Positions 1 to 7,083 of a stretch of 20,677 nt of DNA are shown piece after piece. The notes under the pieces were generated by a model. It searched no databases, was not told the DNA's origin, and saw only the letters and a program-made list of their open reading frames with translations. The position numbers and the translations under genes are program-made. Every line of letters starts with the position of its first letter. Positions within the stretch are counted from its first letter, which is position 1. Origin of the DNA: Pelobacter sp. UBA5610 (GTDB taxonomy: Bacteria; Desulfobacterota; Desulfuromonadia; Desulfuromonadales; Syntrophotaleaceae); assembly GCA_002424645.1 (NCBI GenBank), contig DIKU01000116.1:1-20677 (forward strand), read 5' to 3'.

Positions 1-1575
1 CAGTCCATGGTCGGTCACATGCTTGGCAAAAGCGGACGGTACCTGGTTATTTACGGGGTCATCGTGGTGGCCATGGGATGGTTTTTCGTTAAAATACCCA
101 CAGCTTTTCTTCCCGAGGAAGATCAGGGCATTATCTTCTGTCAGGTGCAGTTACCAACCGGGGCCACCCAGGACAGAACCGCGAAAGTCCTTGAACAGCT
201 GGAACGCCATTTTCTGGAAGAAGACAACCAGGCGATAGAATCCATTCTAACCGTGTCCGGGTTCAGTTTTGCCGGCAAAGGCCAAAACATGGGCTTTGGC
301 TTTATCAGACTGAAAGATTGGAAGGAGCGTCAGAGTAAAGACCTGCAGGCACCTGCCGTCGTCGGCAGAGCCATGGGCAAATTCTCGACATTCAGGGACG
401 CCATGTCCTTTGCCTTTGTTCCGCCGGCGGTTATGGAGCTGGGCAATGCCACCGGCTTTGATTTCCAGTTGCAGGATCGGGATGGCCTGGGCCATGAACA
501 GCTGTTGGCCGCGCGTAATCAGCTGTTGGGCATGGCCGCCCAAAATCCGGCCCTGATAGGCGTGCGTCCCAACGGCATGGATGATACCCCTCAGTTCAAC
601 CTTGATATCGATGATGTGCGCGCTGGCGCCCTGGGCGTTTCCCTGTCGGACATTAACAGCATCATGTCGACAGCCTGGGGCAGTTCATACGTCAATGACT
701 TTATCCAGAAGGGACGGGTCAAGAGGGTGTATGTCCAGGCCGACGCGCAAGCGCGCATGCTGCCGGAGGATATCGGCAAATGGTATGCCCGCAACAGTTC
801 CGGCGAGATGGTGCCGTTTTCCGCTTTTGCCACCGGCAGATGGAGCTATAGTTCGCCACGTCTGGAACGCTACAATGGCATCCCCTCCATGGAGATCATG
901 GGACAACCGGCACCGGGCAGAAGTTCCGGTGAGGCGATGCAGGAGATGGAATCGATGGCCGCCAAACTTCCCTCCGGGATCGGCTTCGAATGGACCGGCC
1001 TGTCATATCAGGAACGCATGGCCGGGGCCCAGACCACCGCACTGTACAGCATCTCTCTGCTGGTCGTATTTCTGTGTCTGGCCGCTCTGTATGAAAGCTG
1101 GGCGATCCCTTTCTCGGTCATGCTTGTCATCCCGTTGGGGGTTATCGGAGCGGTCATGGCGACTACCATGCGCGGGATGTCCAACGACGTCTATTTCCAA
1201 ATTGCCATTCTTACCACCATAGGCCTTTCGGCCAAGAACGCCATTCTGATCGTGGAGTTCGCCAAGGAACAGATGGAACACGGTATGGGACTTATCGAGG
1301 CCACCCTGGAGGGGGCTCGCCTGCGGCTGCGGCCGATCCTGATGACCTCGATGGCGTTTTTCTTCGGGGTGCTGCCACTGGCCATCAATAAGGGCGCCGG
1401 ATCCGGCGCCCAGAATGCCATGGGTACCGCCGTCAACGGCGGCATGGTAACCGCCACGGTACTGGCTATCTTCTTCGTCCCGGTATTTTTCGTGGTGGTA
1501 CGCAAACTGTTCCCTGCTAAAAAACCGCGTCTGGCCGAGGACGCTGCAGCCATCGTTCAAATCGAAGGGAACTGA
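1..1575 (+). CDS. RND efflux pump inner-membrane permease, HAE1/AcrB-MexF family (5' truncated by window edge)
   Basis: This is the C-terminal half of a proton-driven tripartite multidrug transporter of the inner membrane. The frame is open to the left edge, so the start lies outside the window. About 524 of the roughly 1,040 residues usual for the family are present. The visible part begins near TM7 of the second repeat, where a hydrophobic segment is followed by the family-typical sequence FLPEEDQGIIF, then a large periplasmic porter/docking domain (about residues 40-340). The second transmembrane bundle follows, with segments around LCLAALYESWAIPFSVML and the well-conserved LSAKNAILIVEFAKE. 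The next gene starts 1 base after the stop and encodes the outer-membrane channel, so the two are co-transcribed. A membrane-fusion protein gene would be expected upstream, outside the window. Family assignment is firm; the substrates cannot be deduced. Confidence 0.95.
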   Translation, partial: QSMVGHMLGKSGRYLVIYGVIVVAMGWFFVKIPTAFLPEEDQGIIFCQVQLPTGATQDRTAKVLEQLERHFLEEDNQAIESILTVSGFSFAGKGQNMGFGFIRLKDWKERQSKDLQAPAVVGRAMGKFSTFRDAMSFAFVPPAVMELGNATGFDFQLQDRDGLGHEQLLAARNQLLGMAAQNPALIGVRPNGMDDTPQFNLDIDDVRAGALGVSLSDINSIMSTAWGSSYVNDFIQKGRVKRVYVQADAQARMLPEDIGKWYARNSSGEMVPFSAFATGRWSYSSPRLERYNGIPSMEIMGQPAPGRSSGEAMQEMESMAAKLPSGIGFEWTGLSYQERMAGAQTTALYSISLLVVFLCLAALYESWAIPFSVMLVIPLGVIGAVMATTMRGMSNDVYFQIAILTTIGLSAKNAILIVEFAKEQMEHGMGLIEATLEGARLRLRPILMTSMAFFFGVLPLAINKGAGSGAQNAMGTAVNGGMVTATVLAIFFVPVFFVVVRKLFPAKKPRLAEDAAAIVQIEGN

Positions 1576-1576
1576 G

Positions 1577-2989
1577 ATGATGTTCAAAAAACTCTACCTG
1601 TTCGCAACCATGATTACCCTGGCGGGATGTACGAGCCTGGCTCCGGACTACCATCGCCCGGAGGCTCCGATACCGGCGGCCTGGCCCAGCGGCCCCTCTT
1701 ATAAGGAACAGGCCGTTACAACCCCGGATGCGGTCGCAGCCCATATGCCCTGGCAGGAATTTACCTCCCGGGAGCCATTGCAAAAACTCATCGCCATGGC
1801 CCTCGAAAACAACCGCGATCTGCGCGTGGCCATCCTCAATATCAGGCGATCCCGGGCCCTGTATCGGATTCAGCGCGCGGATCTCCTGCCCAAAATAGAC
1901 GGCACCGCCGGCAGTCTCGCCGAGGGTCAACCGCAAGACCTCACAACCACGGGTCAGCACGAAACGGCTCACCAGTATAGCGTTGGCCTCGGATTCAGTG
2001 CCTACGAACTCGACCTGTTCGGCCGGATTCAAAGTCTCAGGGACCAGGCCCTGGAAGAATACCTTGCCACCGAACAAGCGCAGCGTAGCGCACAGATAAG
2101 CCTCGTTTCGGAAGTTATCACCAGCTACCTGAACCTGGCCGCCGACCGGGAAAGACTGCAGCTGGCCCAGGAGACCCTGGCCAGCCAGCAGGCTTCCTAC
2201 CTGCTCATCAAGAGCCGTTTCGATGCCGGGGTTTCTTCGGCTCTGGATCTGTTCCAGGCCCAGACCAGCGTCGATGCGGCACGGGTCGATATTGCCCGTT
2301 ATACCAGCCTTGTCGCCCAGGATATGAATAGTCTTGCACTGCTGGTCGGAGCGCCGGTCGCGCCGGAGTTGCTGCCTGACAGCCTGACGGCAAATATCGC
2401 ATGTGTAAAGGAGATCGCACCGGGACTGTCCTCCGAGGCTCTGCTCGAGCGTCCCGATATCCTTCAGGCAGAGTCCCTGCTCAAGGGCGCCCATGCCAAC
2501 ATCGGTGCAGCACGTGCGGCTTTTTTCCCACGGATCACCTTGACCAGTTCCATTGGCACCGGCAGTACCGAACTGTCCGGTCTGTTTTCGGGCGGCTCCC
2601 TGGCCTGGCAATTTGCACCGCAGATCAGCCTGCCGATCTTCAATGCCGGCAGCAATCGCGCCAACCTGGAGGTGGCGAAGGTCGATCGGGATATCGCCGT
2701 GAACCACTATGAAAAAGCGATCCAGACGGCGTTTCGCGAAGTCGCTGATGCCCTCGCACAGCGGGGGACCATTGACGAACAGGTCGCGGCGCAGCAATCC
2801 CTGACCGACGCTACCGCCGAGAGCTATCGCCTGTCCAGAGCACGTTATGAAAAGGGGGTCGACAGCTATCTGGTGGTGCTCGATTCCCAACGTTCTCTTT
2901 ATAATGCCCAGCAGAATTTGATTACTGCCCGCCTGTCGCGACTGACTAATCTGGTCGTTCTCTACAAGGTACTTGGCGGAGGTGCATAA
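1577..2989 (+). CDS. Outer-membrane efflux channel lipoprotein, OprM/NodT family
   Basis: This 470-residue protein is the TolC-like exit duct of the RND system encoded just upstream. The N-terminus has two lysines, a hydrophobic stretch and a lipobox (LAGC, Cys18), followed by the CTSLAPDYHRP sequence typical of OprM-type lipoproteins. It should therefore be acylated and inserted in the outer membrane. Two repeated outer-membrane efflux domains follow. The signs are the pairs ALENNRDLRVA/ERPDILQAESLLKGAHANIG and the repeated pattern of long alpha-helices with short beta segments (LGFSAYELDLFGRI, APQISLPIFNAGSN). Length is normal for the family. The start follows the pump stop codon by 1 base, with a GAAGGGAACTGAG stretch as ribosome-binding region. 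The efflux operon probably ends here or continues into the regulator after a 181-base gap. Confidence 0.95.
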   Translation: MMFKKLYLFATMITLAGCTSLAPDYHRPEAPIPAAWPSGPSYKEQAVTTPDAVAAHMPWQEFTSREPLQKLIAMALENNRDLRVAILNIRRSRALYRIQRADLLPKIDGTAGSLAEGQPQDLTTTGQHETAHQYSVGLGFSAYELDLFGRIQSLRDQALEEYLATEQAQRSAQISLVSEVITSYLNLAADRERLQLAQETLASQQASYLLIKSRFDAGVSSALDLFQAQTSVDAARVDIARYTSLVAQDMNSLALLVGAPVAPELLPDSLTANIACVKEIAPGLSSEALLERPDILQAESLLKGAHANIGAARAAFFPRITLTSSIGTGSTELSGLFSGGSLAWQFAPQISLPIFNAGSNRANLEVAKVDRDIAVNHYEKAIQTAFREVADALAQRGTIDEQVAAQQSLTDATAESYRLSRARYEKGVDSYLVVLDSQRSLYNAQQNLITARLSRLTNLVVLYKVLGGGA

Positions 2990-3124
2990 AACCGGATAAG
3001 AGGGAATTTTTGTCCTGAAAAAATAAGCAGTGATGACCCATATCCCCTGAGTAGCATCGTGGGGACGCACCCACGGCAAAATGATTGGACACAAAACGCG
3101 ATTGACGGTAACCTTGACCTGATC

Positions 3125-3147
3125 CGGCGGCGATCGCCTCGCCGCCG
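3125..3147 (+). promoter_or_regulatory. Perfect 9-bp GC-rich hairpin in the leader of the TetR-type gene
   Basis: CGGCGGCGA (3125-3133) and TCGCCGCCG (3139-3147) form a perfect stem with a 5-base loop. The AT-rich stretch AATTTATTTT follows, then the AGGAGG ribosome-binding site of the regulator at 3158-3163. It could be a weak intrinsic terminator of the efflux operon (the T run is interrupted), an operator for the TetR-type protein, or an RNA hairpin affecting its translation. A second, shorter stem lies at 3058-3063/3070-3075 (CGTGGG/CCCACG). The rest of 2990-3170 shows no gene and no convincing -35/-10 pair. Confidence 0.5.
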
Positions 3148-3170
3148 AATTTATTTTAGGAGGCGCCTGA

Positions 3171-3797
3171 ATGGCCCGTAAAACCAAGGCCGAGGCCGAA
3201 CAGACCCGTAAAGATATCCTGGACGCCGCGTTGGAGCTGTTTCACGCCAAAGGCTATTCCCGCACCACCTTGGAAGATATCGCCCTCAGCGCCGGCGTCA
3301 CACGTGGTGCCATCTACTGGCATTTCAAGGATAAGGTCGATCTGTTTACGGCGATCAAAGAGGAGGTCGAGCACTCCACCGAGACGCGCCTCGAAGACCT
3401 GCTGCTGCTCTCCGTTACCAACCTGTCGGATATGCGCGACAACCTGTTGCGCTTGTTTGTGAACCTGGAAAGAGACTCTCGATTCCGGCGCTATTTCGAA
3501 CTGATTTTTTTCCGGGCGGAATTCACCGAAGAATTGCAACCGGTCATGGAGCAGTTCAAGGAAAAGTGCTGGCGCATGCAGGAAAGGGACAAGACCGATC
3601 TTGTGCGCCTGCAGCAAGCAGGCAAACTGCCTGCACATCTCGATTGCACGCAGGCCGCACTGGGATTTCGCTGCCTGATCCTCGGTATCATCCATTCATG
3701 GTTAATGGACGAAAGTCTCTTTGTACTGGCCGAGCAAGGCATTGCCCTGGTGGATGATTATCTGCAAAAGTTGTGTTTATCCAAGGAAAAGCTCTGA
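3171..3797 (+). CDS. TetR/AcrR-family transcriptional repressor
   Basis: This is a 208-residue one-component regulator of the AcrR/TtgR type. The N-terminal helix-turn-helix lies at about residues 10-57, with the family-typical run TTLEDIALSAGVTRGAIYWHFKDK. This is followed by an all-helical ligand-binding and dimerisation domain with the EFTEELQPVMEQFKEK and GFRCLILGIIHSWL segments seen in AcrR/TtgR relatives. Its position directly after the efflux genes on the same strand suggests it represses this pump and is relieved by pump substrates; that link is inferred from context. The start is supported by an AGGAGG site 7 bases upstream. Many AcrR-type genes are divergent from their pump operon, so the downstream co-directional position means any operator would be elsewhere (upstream of the window) or in the 2990-3170 leader. 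Confidence 0.93.
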   Translation: MARKTKAEAEQTRKDILDAALELFHAKGYSRTTLEDIALSAGVTRGAIYWHFKDKVDLFTAIKEEVEHSTETRLEDLLLLSVTNLSDMRDNLLRLFVNLERDSRFRRYFELIFFRAEFTEELQPVMEQFKEKCWRMQERDKTDLVRLQQAGKLPAHLDCTQAALGFRCLILGIIHSWLMDESLFVLAEQGIALVDDYLQKLCLSKEKL

Positions 3798-3810
3798 AAG
3801 GGGAACATTC

Positions 3811-4182
3811 ATGGTCGATCTGCAAAAGCAGCAACAACGGATTGAAGAGGTATTGCAACTCAGCCCGGAAGGCGCGAACTTGCTGGAGATTCTGATTCAG
3901 GAGGAACTGCCCGATGAAGCGGCACAAAAGTCATGGCGCACTTTCGATGCACAATTTCAAAAGACATGCATCAAGGAAGCAAATGGCGGCCTCGCCCTGG
4001 ATGAGGAGGCTTTTGCCGCGTTTATCCAGGACGGTCAGGAGCCGCTGATTCTGCAGGGGGTGGGAATTTACAACGGTTGCGTCAAAGCTTTATCCGCGCG
4101 GGAAAGTCATGATTGCCGGGTGTACAAATGCCTTACCCAGATCTATCTGGCGGCAAAAATGGACTTGAAATTCAGGGACTGA
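3811..4182 (+). CDS. Small hypothetical protein downstream of the TetR regulator
   Basis: This is a 123-residue protein of unrecognised family. The start at 3811 is preferred over an upstream in-frame ATG at 3721, which lies inside the regulator gene, because GAAAGGGGAA sits just before 3811. The protein is soluble, with no signal peptide or membrane segment. It begins with a helix-rich, glutamine-rich segment (LQKQQQRIEEVLQLSPEG), and its second half holds three cysteines (YNGCVKAL, SHDCRVYKC). It begins 13 bases after the TetR stop, so it is very likely co-transcribed with the regulator and possibly with the efflux genes. Codon use and composition match the neighbours, which argues for a real gene. 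It could be an accessory of the efflux locus, but nothing in the sequence shows a function. Confidence 0.75.
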   Translation: MVDLQKQQQRIEEVLQLSPEGANLLEILIQEELPDEAAQKSWRTFDAQFQKTCIKEANGGLALDEEAFAAFIQDGQEPLILQGVGIYNGCVKALSARESHDCRVYKCLTQIYLAAKMDLKFRD

Positions 4183-4218
4183 CCTGAGATCCAAGCTCGT
4201 CACGCAGTCCGTCAGGGT

Positions 4219-4578
4219 CTAATCTTCCTGCTGTTGAACCCACGCATCGATGGCCTGGACGACATCCTCATCCAGATCGATGAATCGCATTCCCATGCCG
4301 GGATCATAGGGGGATGAGTGGGTAAAGTCGCGTTTCCAGATCACTTCGCAAAGGCAGGTCACGCAGCGACCCAGCGGCGGGATGGGAATTTCAAGCTCAA
4401 AACGGCTGCCCGGCTCACGGGGATTGACCGTGCTGATATACAATCCACCGCAACTGATATTGCGGGCATAGCCGAAAAAAATCTTGCAATCGGAGGGGCC
4501 GCTCTGACGCACCACCAACAAGGGACACGCCAGATATCTGCGGCGCGTTGAAGTTCGGGAGAGGGTTTCCGTTGACAT
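4219..4578 (-). CDS. PilZ-domain protein (probable c-di-GMP-binding)
   Basis: This 119-residue protein is essentially a single PilZ domain, a cyclic-di-GMP receptor module. The two nucleotide-binding motifs are both visible: an RxxxR pattern near the N-terminus (Arg8 and Arg12, within RTSTRRR) and an N/DxSxxG pattern (N40-I-S42-C-G-G45). The remaining PilZ barrel follows, with the late GMGMRFIDL strand. A longer open frame reaches 4686 but would overlap the end of the upstream glycosyltransferase gene; the ATG at 4578 leaves a 22-base spacer and places the first arginine at the usual distance from the start. It is the last gene of the minus-strand group with the glycosyltransferase and miaA. 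The neighbour suggests c-di-GMP control of a surface or polysaccharide process, but that is inference. It converges with the gene ending at 4182; no clear terminator separates them. Confidence 0.85.
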   Translation of the reverse strand: MSTETLSRTSTRRRYLACPLLVVRQSGPSDCKIFFGYARNISCGGLYISTVNPREPGSRFELEIPIPPLGRCVTCLCEVIWKRDFTHSSPYDPGMGMRFIDLDEDVVQAIDAWVQQQED

Positions 4579-4600
4579 GACTGTTCTCTCTGCAAAAAGG

Positions 4601-5935
4601 TCAGCGATCTGGCAGGCAGGAGGATGACTCCACCCTACAACACCTGGATTTTTCAGGCAACCTGCAAAAAGCACAAGCCGTACCAATCTGCCGATGGCGC
4701 AATGCGACCAACTGTTGTTCCGGATCGTTGAGCGTGGACAGCCCGGACTGCATAAAAAGTGCGGGCAACGCCTGCGCCGCTACCTGCCGATGCCAACCGG
4801 CATGGGTCAAATGATGAATCAAACGGGTGGTCTTTAGTCCGTCGAACCAGCTGTGCAGTGCTGCAAGCCGGCTTTTGGCGTCACCATGATTGCGGCACAG
4901 ACCGGGCCACACATCCTGAAACTTTTCTTTGACCAGAAAATCCATCAGCACCTCACTGATGGCCGCGGACCGCGTCAGCAATTCCTGGGCGTTGCTGCTC
5001 CAGCAGTCTGTTACCAGTTGCAGCCACTTTCCCAGCACGTCATAGCAACGGGGATCGTAATATAACCTGGCGGGATAGGGTTCCGTGGCCAGTTGCGCGA
5101 CGCTGCGGCCGGTGCCGAACGGAGTGCGGTGGGAGATCCTCGCCGAGGGATACACGACGGTGCCGGCAACTTCGCCAACTCCCGAAGTCTTGGCCACCTG
5201 CTGCAGAAAATAGAAATCCTCGCCGGCCTGGCGACGGTTCATGCCACCGGCGCGCACATAGTCTCGCGCACGGCAGACCATGGTGCTGCCAACGGTATGA
5301 AAGGCATAGGGCGAACCGGCCAGTTGCAGACCGAGAACATGGCTTCGCAGATACAACTCGTAGGCGATGATGGCTTGCCGCTCGGCCATATCGCCGGTAA
5401 GCGGATGGCAAAACGGCACCACGGCACCACCGTTAACGCCGTTGGCGAAATGCTCGCACAAAGCCGCCAGGTAATCGTCCCTGACCAGGGTATCGGCATC
5501 GAGGGTCGCCAGGATCTGGGCTCCTGACCCGTCGAGACGTTCCAGAGCCAGGTCAAACCCCAGCTTGCGCGCCAGGCCGACACCGCCGGTTTTGAGCGGC
5601 AGCTCCAATCCCTCACTCGCGGCATCGATCCAGGCCAAAGTCGGGAAATCAACGGCTTTTTCAGCCAGTTTGCACAGGGTTAGATAGTTGTCCTGCTTGT
5701 CGCCGGCGGCAGTGTCAGGACGGTGATTGACCACCACCACCAGCAAAAACTGCTCAAGCAGCGCAGCCGGATTGGTTTGCAGACTGTCGAGAGTGGCGAA
5801 CAGGCTGGCGCTTTCGGCCAGGGCCGGGATAATCACCGCACCCTGATAGTTGCAGCCCACAGCGCCTTCCATGCGCCAGGGACCGCCGGGACCTCTTTTT
5901 TCCAGATAGCGTTGCGCTGAGACAGGCAGGGACAT
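4601..5935 (-). CDS. Family 2 glycosyltransferase-like protein
   Basis: This 444-residue protein has a GT-A fold N-terminal domain. A nucleotide-sugar-binding start (AVIIPALAESASLFATLDSL, about residues 33-52) is followed by GGVGLARKLGFDLAL (117-131), the metal-binding DxD equivalent LDADT (Asp146, Asp148), and a catalytic-base-like GED motif (238-240) in a segment shared by processive and non-processive GT2 enzymes. No transmembrane segments are obvious, so it is probably cytosolic or peripheral. The C-terminal third (about 300-420) is helical and not recognised. The last 24 residues hold five cysteines (CAFC, SRCC, SSSC), which is unusual for the family. Spacing to miaA is 75 bases and to the PilZ gene 22 bases, consistent with one operon. 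Donor and acceptor are unknown. Confidence 0.82.
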   Translation of the reverse strand: MSLPVSAQRYLEKRGPGGPWRMEGAVGCNYQGAVIIPALAESASLFATLDSLQTNPAALLEQFLLVVVVNHRPDTAAGDKQDNYLTLCKLAEKAVDFPTLAWIDAASEGLELPLKTGGVGLARKLGFDLALERLDGSGAQILATLDADTLVRDDYLAALCEHFANGVNGGAVVPFCHPLTGDMAERQAIIAYELYLRSHVLGLQLAGSPYAFHTVGSTMVCRARDYVRAGGMNRRQAGEDFYFLQQVAKTSGVGEVAGTVVYPSARISHRTPFGTGRSVAQLATEPYPARLYYDPRCYDVLGKWLQLVTDCWSSNAQELLTRSAAISEVLMDFLVKEKFQDVWPGLCRNHGDAKSRLAALHSWFDGLKTTRLIHHLTHAGWHRQVAAQALPALFMQSGLSTLNDPEQQLVALRHRQIGTACAFCRLPEKSRCCRVESSSCLPDR

Positions 5936-6010
5936 TGTGATAATCTTGTATTAAGTCGTTAAGGGGTGACAGTCTCAATGCGAACGGTAGAGGACAAGCG
6001 GTTGCCGCCC

Positions 6011-6910
6011 TCAGGCGTTGTTGAAAATCTGCAGCAAAGCTTTCAGGGGATCCCGATCGCCTTCCAACCAGTGGATAGCGATACCCTGGCGCTCCATGCG
6101 GCGAAACCAGGTTTCCTGACGCTTGGCGAACTGATGGATGGCGCTGTTAAGCTTCTGAAACATGTCGTTGCGGTTCAGTTCACCCTGCAGATGCTGCGAG
6201 ACCAGACGGTATTCCAGGCCGTAATGCTCCATCATCCGGTGAGGAACCCCGGCATTCAGAAGGCTCTGAACTTCGTCGATAAGCCCTTCGGCTAGTCGCT
6301 GTTTCAGACGTTCGGTGATACGGGAGCGCAGCCGGCTGCGCTCCCAGCGCACCCCGAATACCAGCGGGCACAGTTCTGGCAGTACAGGACCCGTATCGGA
6401 CGAAGCCAGTTCCCCTTCGGCGATTTCGATGGCCCGCAGCAGCCGTTCGCGATCGGTCAGATCGGTGGTGTTATGCTGCTCCGGCCTGAGAGCCTGCAGC
6501 CGCAAGGCCAGCTGTTCCATGCTCAGCGATGCCAGAGCGGCGCGTAGCGCGGGGTTTTCAGGCACCTTGATCAGGCGATAATTGCGCAGCACACAATCGA
6601 GATACAGCCCGGTACCACCGACCAGTACCGGCAACCGATCGCGACGACGAATGGCGGCGTAAGCCTCGCAAAAATATTGCTGGAAATCGAACACGGAAAA
6701 TTCGCTGCCTGCGGCGCAAATATCGATGAGATGATAGGGGATGTCGCCGTATTCGGACAGATCCTTGCCGGTACCGATATCCATGCCGGTAAAGACCTGT
6801 CGTGAATCGGCAGAAATGATTTCACCGCTCAGAGCACGGGACGCCTCCACACCCAGGCGGGTTTTGCCGGAAGCGGTCGGACCGAGGATAACCAGCAGGT
6901 TGCATGTCAT
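6011..6910 (-). CDS. miaA: tRNA dimethylallyltransferase
   Basis: This 299-residue enzyme transfers a dimethylallyl group to N6 of A37 in tRNAs that read codons starting with U, the first step of ms2i6A formation. The P-loop GPTASGKT is at residues 10-17, the DSRQ motif with the catalytic aspartate at 35-38, and GGTGLYLDCVL and the C-terminal RQETWFRRM tRNA-contact segment are present. The segment after DSRQ reads MDIGTGKDL rather than the common MDIGTAKP, marking a less common MiaA subgroup. The start at 6910 is preferred over the upstream ATG at 6955. It places the P-loop at the usual distance from the N-terminus, has AAGG upstream, and the likely promoter -10 box covers 6954-6959, so an mRNA from that promoter would not include the upstream ATG. 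miaA is the first gene of the minus-strand group. Confidence 0.96.
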   Translation of the reverse strand: MTCNLLVILGPTASGKTRLGVEASRALSGEIISADSRQVFTGMDIGTGKDLSEYGDIPYHLIDICAAGSEFSVFDFQQYFCEAYAAIRRRDRLPVLVGGTGLYLDCVLRNYRLIKVPENPALRAALASLSMEQLALRLQALRPEQHNTTDLTDRERLLRAIEIAEGELASSDTGPVLPELCPLVFGVRWERSRLRSRITERLKQRLAEGLIDEVQSLLNAGVPHRMMEHYGLEYRLVSQHLQGELNRNDMFQKLNSAIHQFAKRQETWFRRMERQGIAIHWLEGDRDPLKALLQIFNNA

Positions 6911-6953
6911 GGCAATCGACCTTAAATCGGGGTGAACGAAAGGATTTCGACGC

Positions 6954-6982
6954 ATGATAGGTGATTTAACCTACCTTTGCAA
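6954..6982 (-). promoter_or_regulatory. Sigma70-type promoter for miaA and following genes
   Basis: Read on the minus strand, TTGCAA (6982-6977) and TATCAT (6959-6954) are separated by exactly 17 bases. This places the transcription start near 6947, about 37 bases ahead of the miaA ATG at 6910. Matches to consensus are 4 of 6 and 5 of 6. It lies in the divergent region shared with pcnB. Confidence 0.65.
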
Positions 6983-7083
6983 CGCTGTGGACACATCGGC
7001 GCTTTCCTTTGCGGATAATCTCTGATAAATTGGACGGCATTTTGAATAAACATGATCCCATTAAAATTCAAGCAGTTGAGCCG

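Noticed and set aside
1517..3187. Long open frame of 556 codons on the minus strand
   Set aside because: It runs fully antisense to the outer-membrane channel gene, has no family features, and is explained by the codon bias of a GC-rich gene on the other strand.
3721..3810. Longer form of the small gene starting inside the TetR-type gene
   Set aside because: The extra 30 codons are out of frame with, and overlap, the end of the regulator; the ATG at 3811 has the better ribosome-binding site.
4183..4218. Terminator between the two convergent genes
   Set aside because: Only an imperfect, bulged repeat (GACCTGA with TCAGGGTC) without a T run is present, so no call was made.
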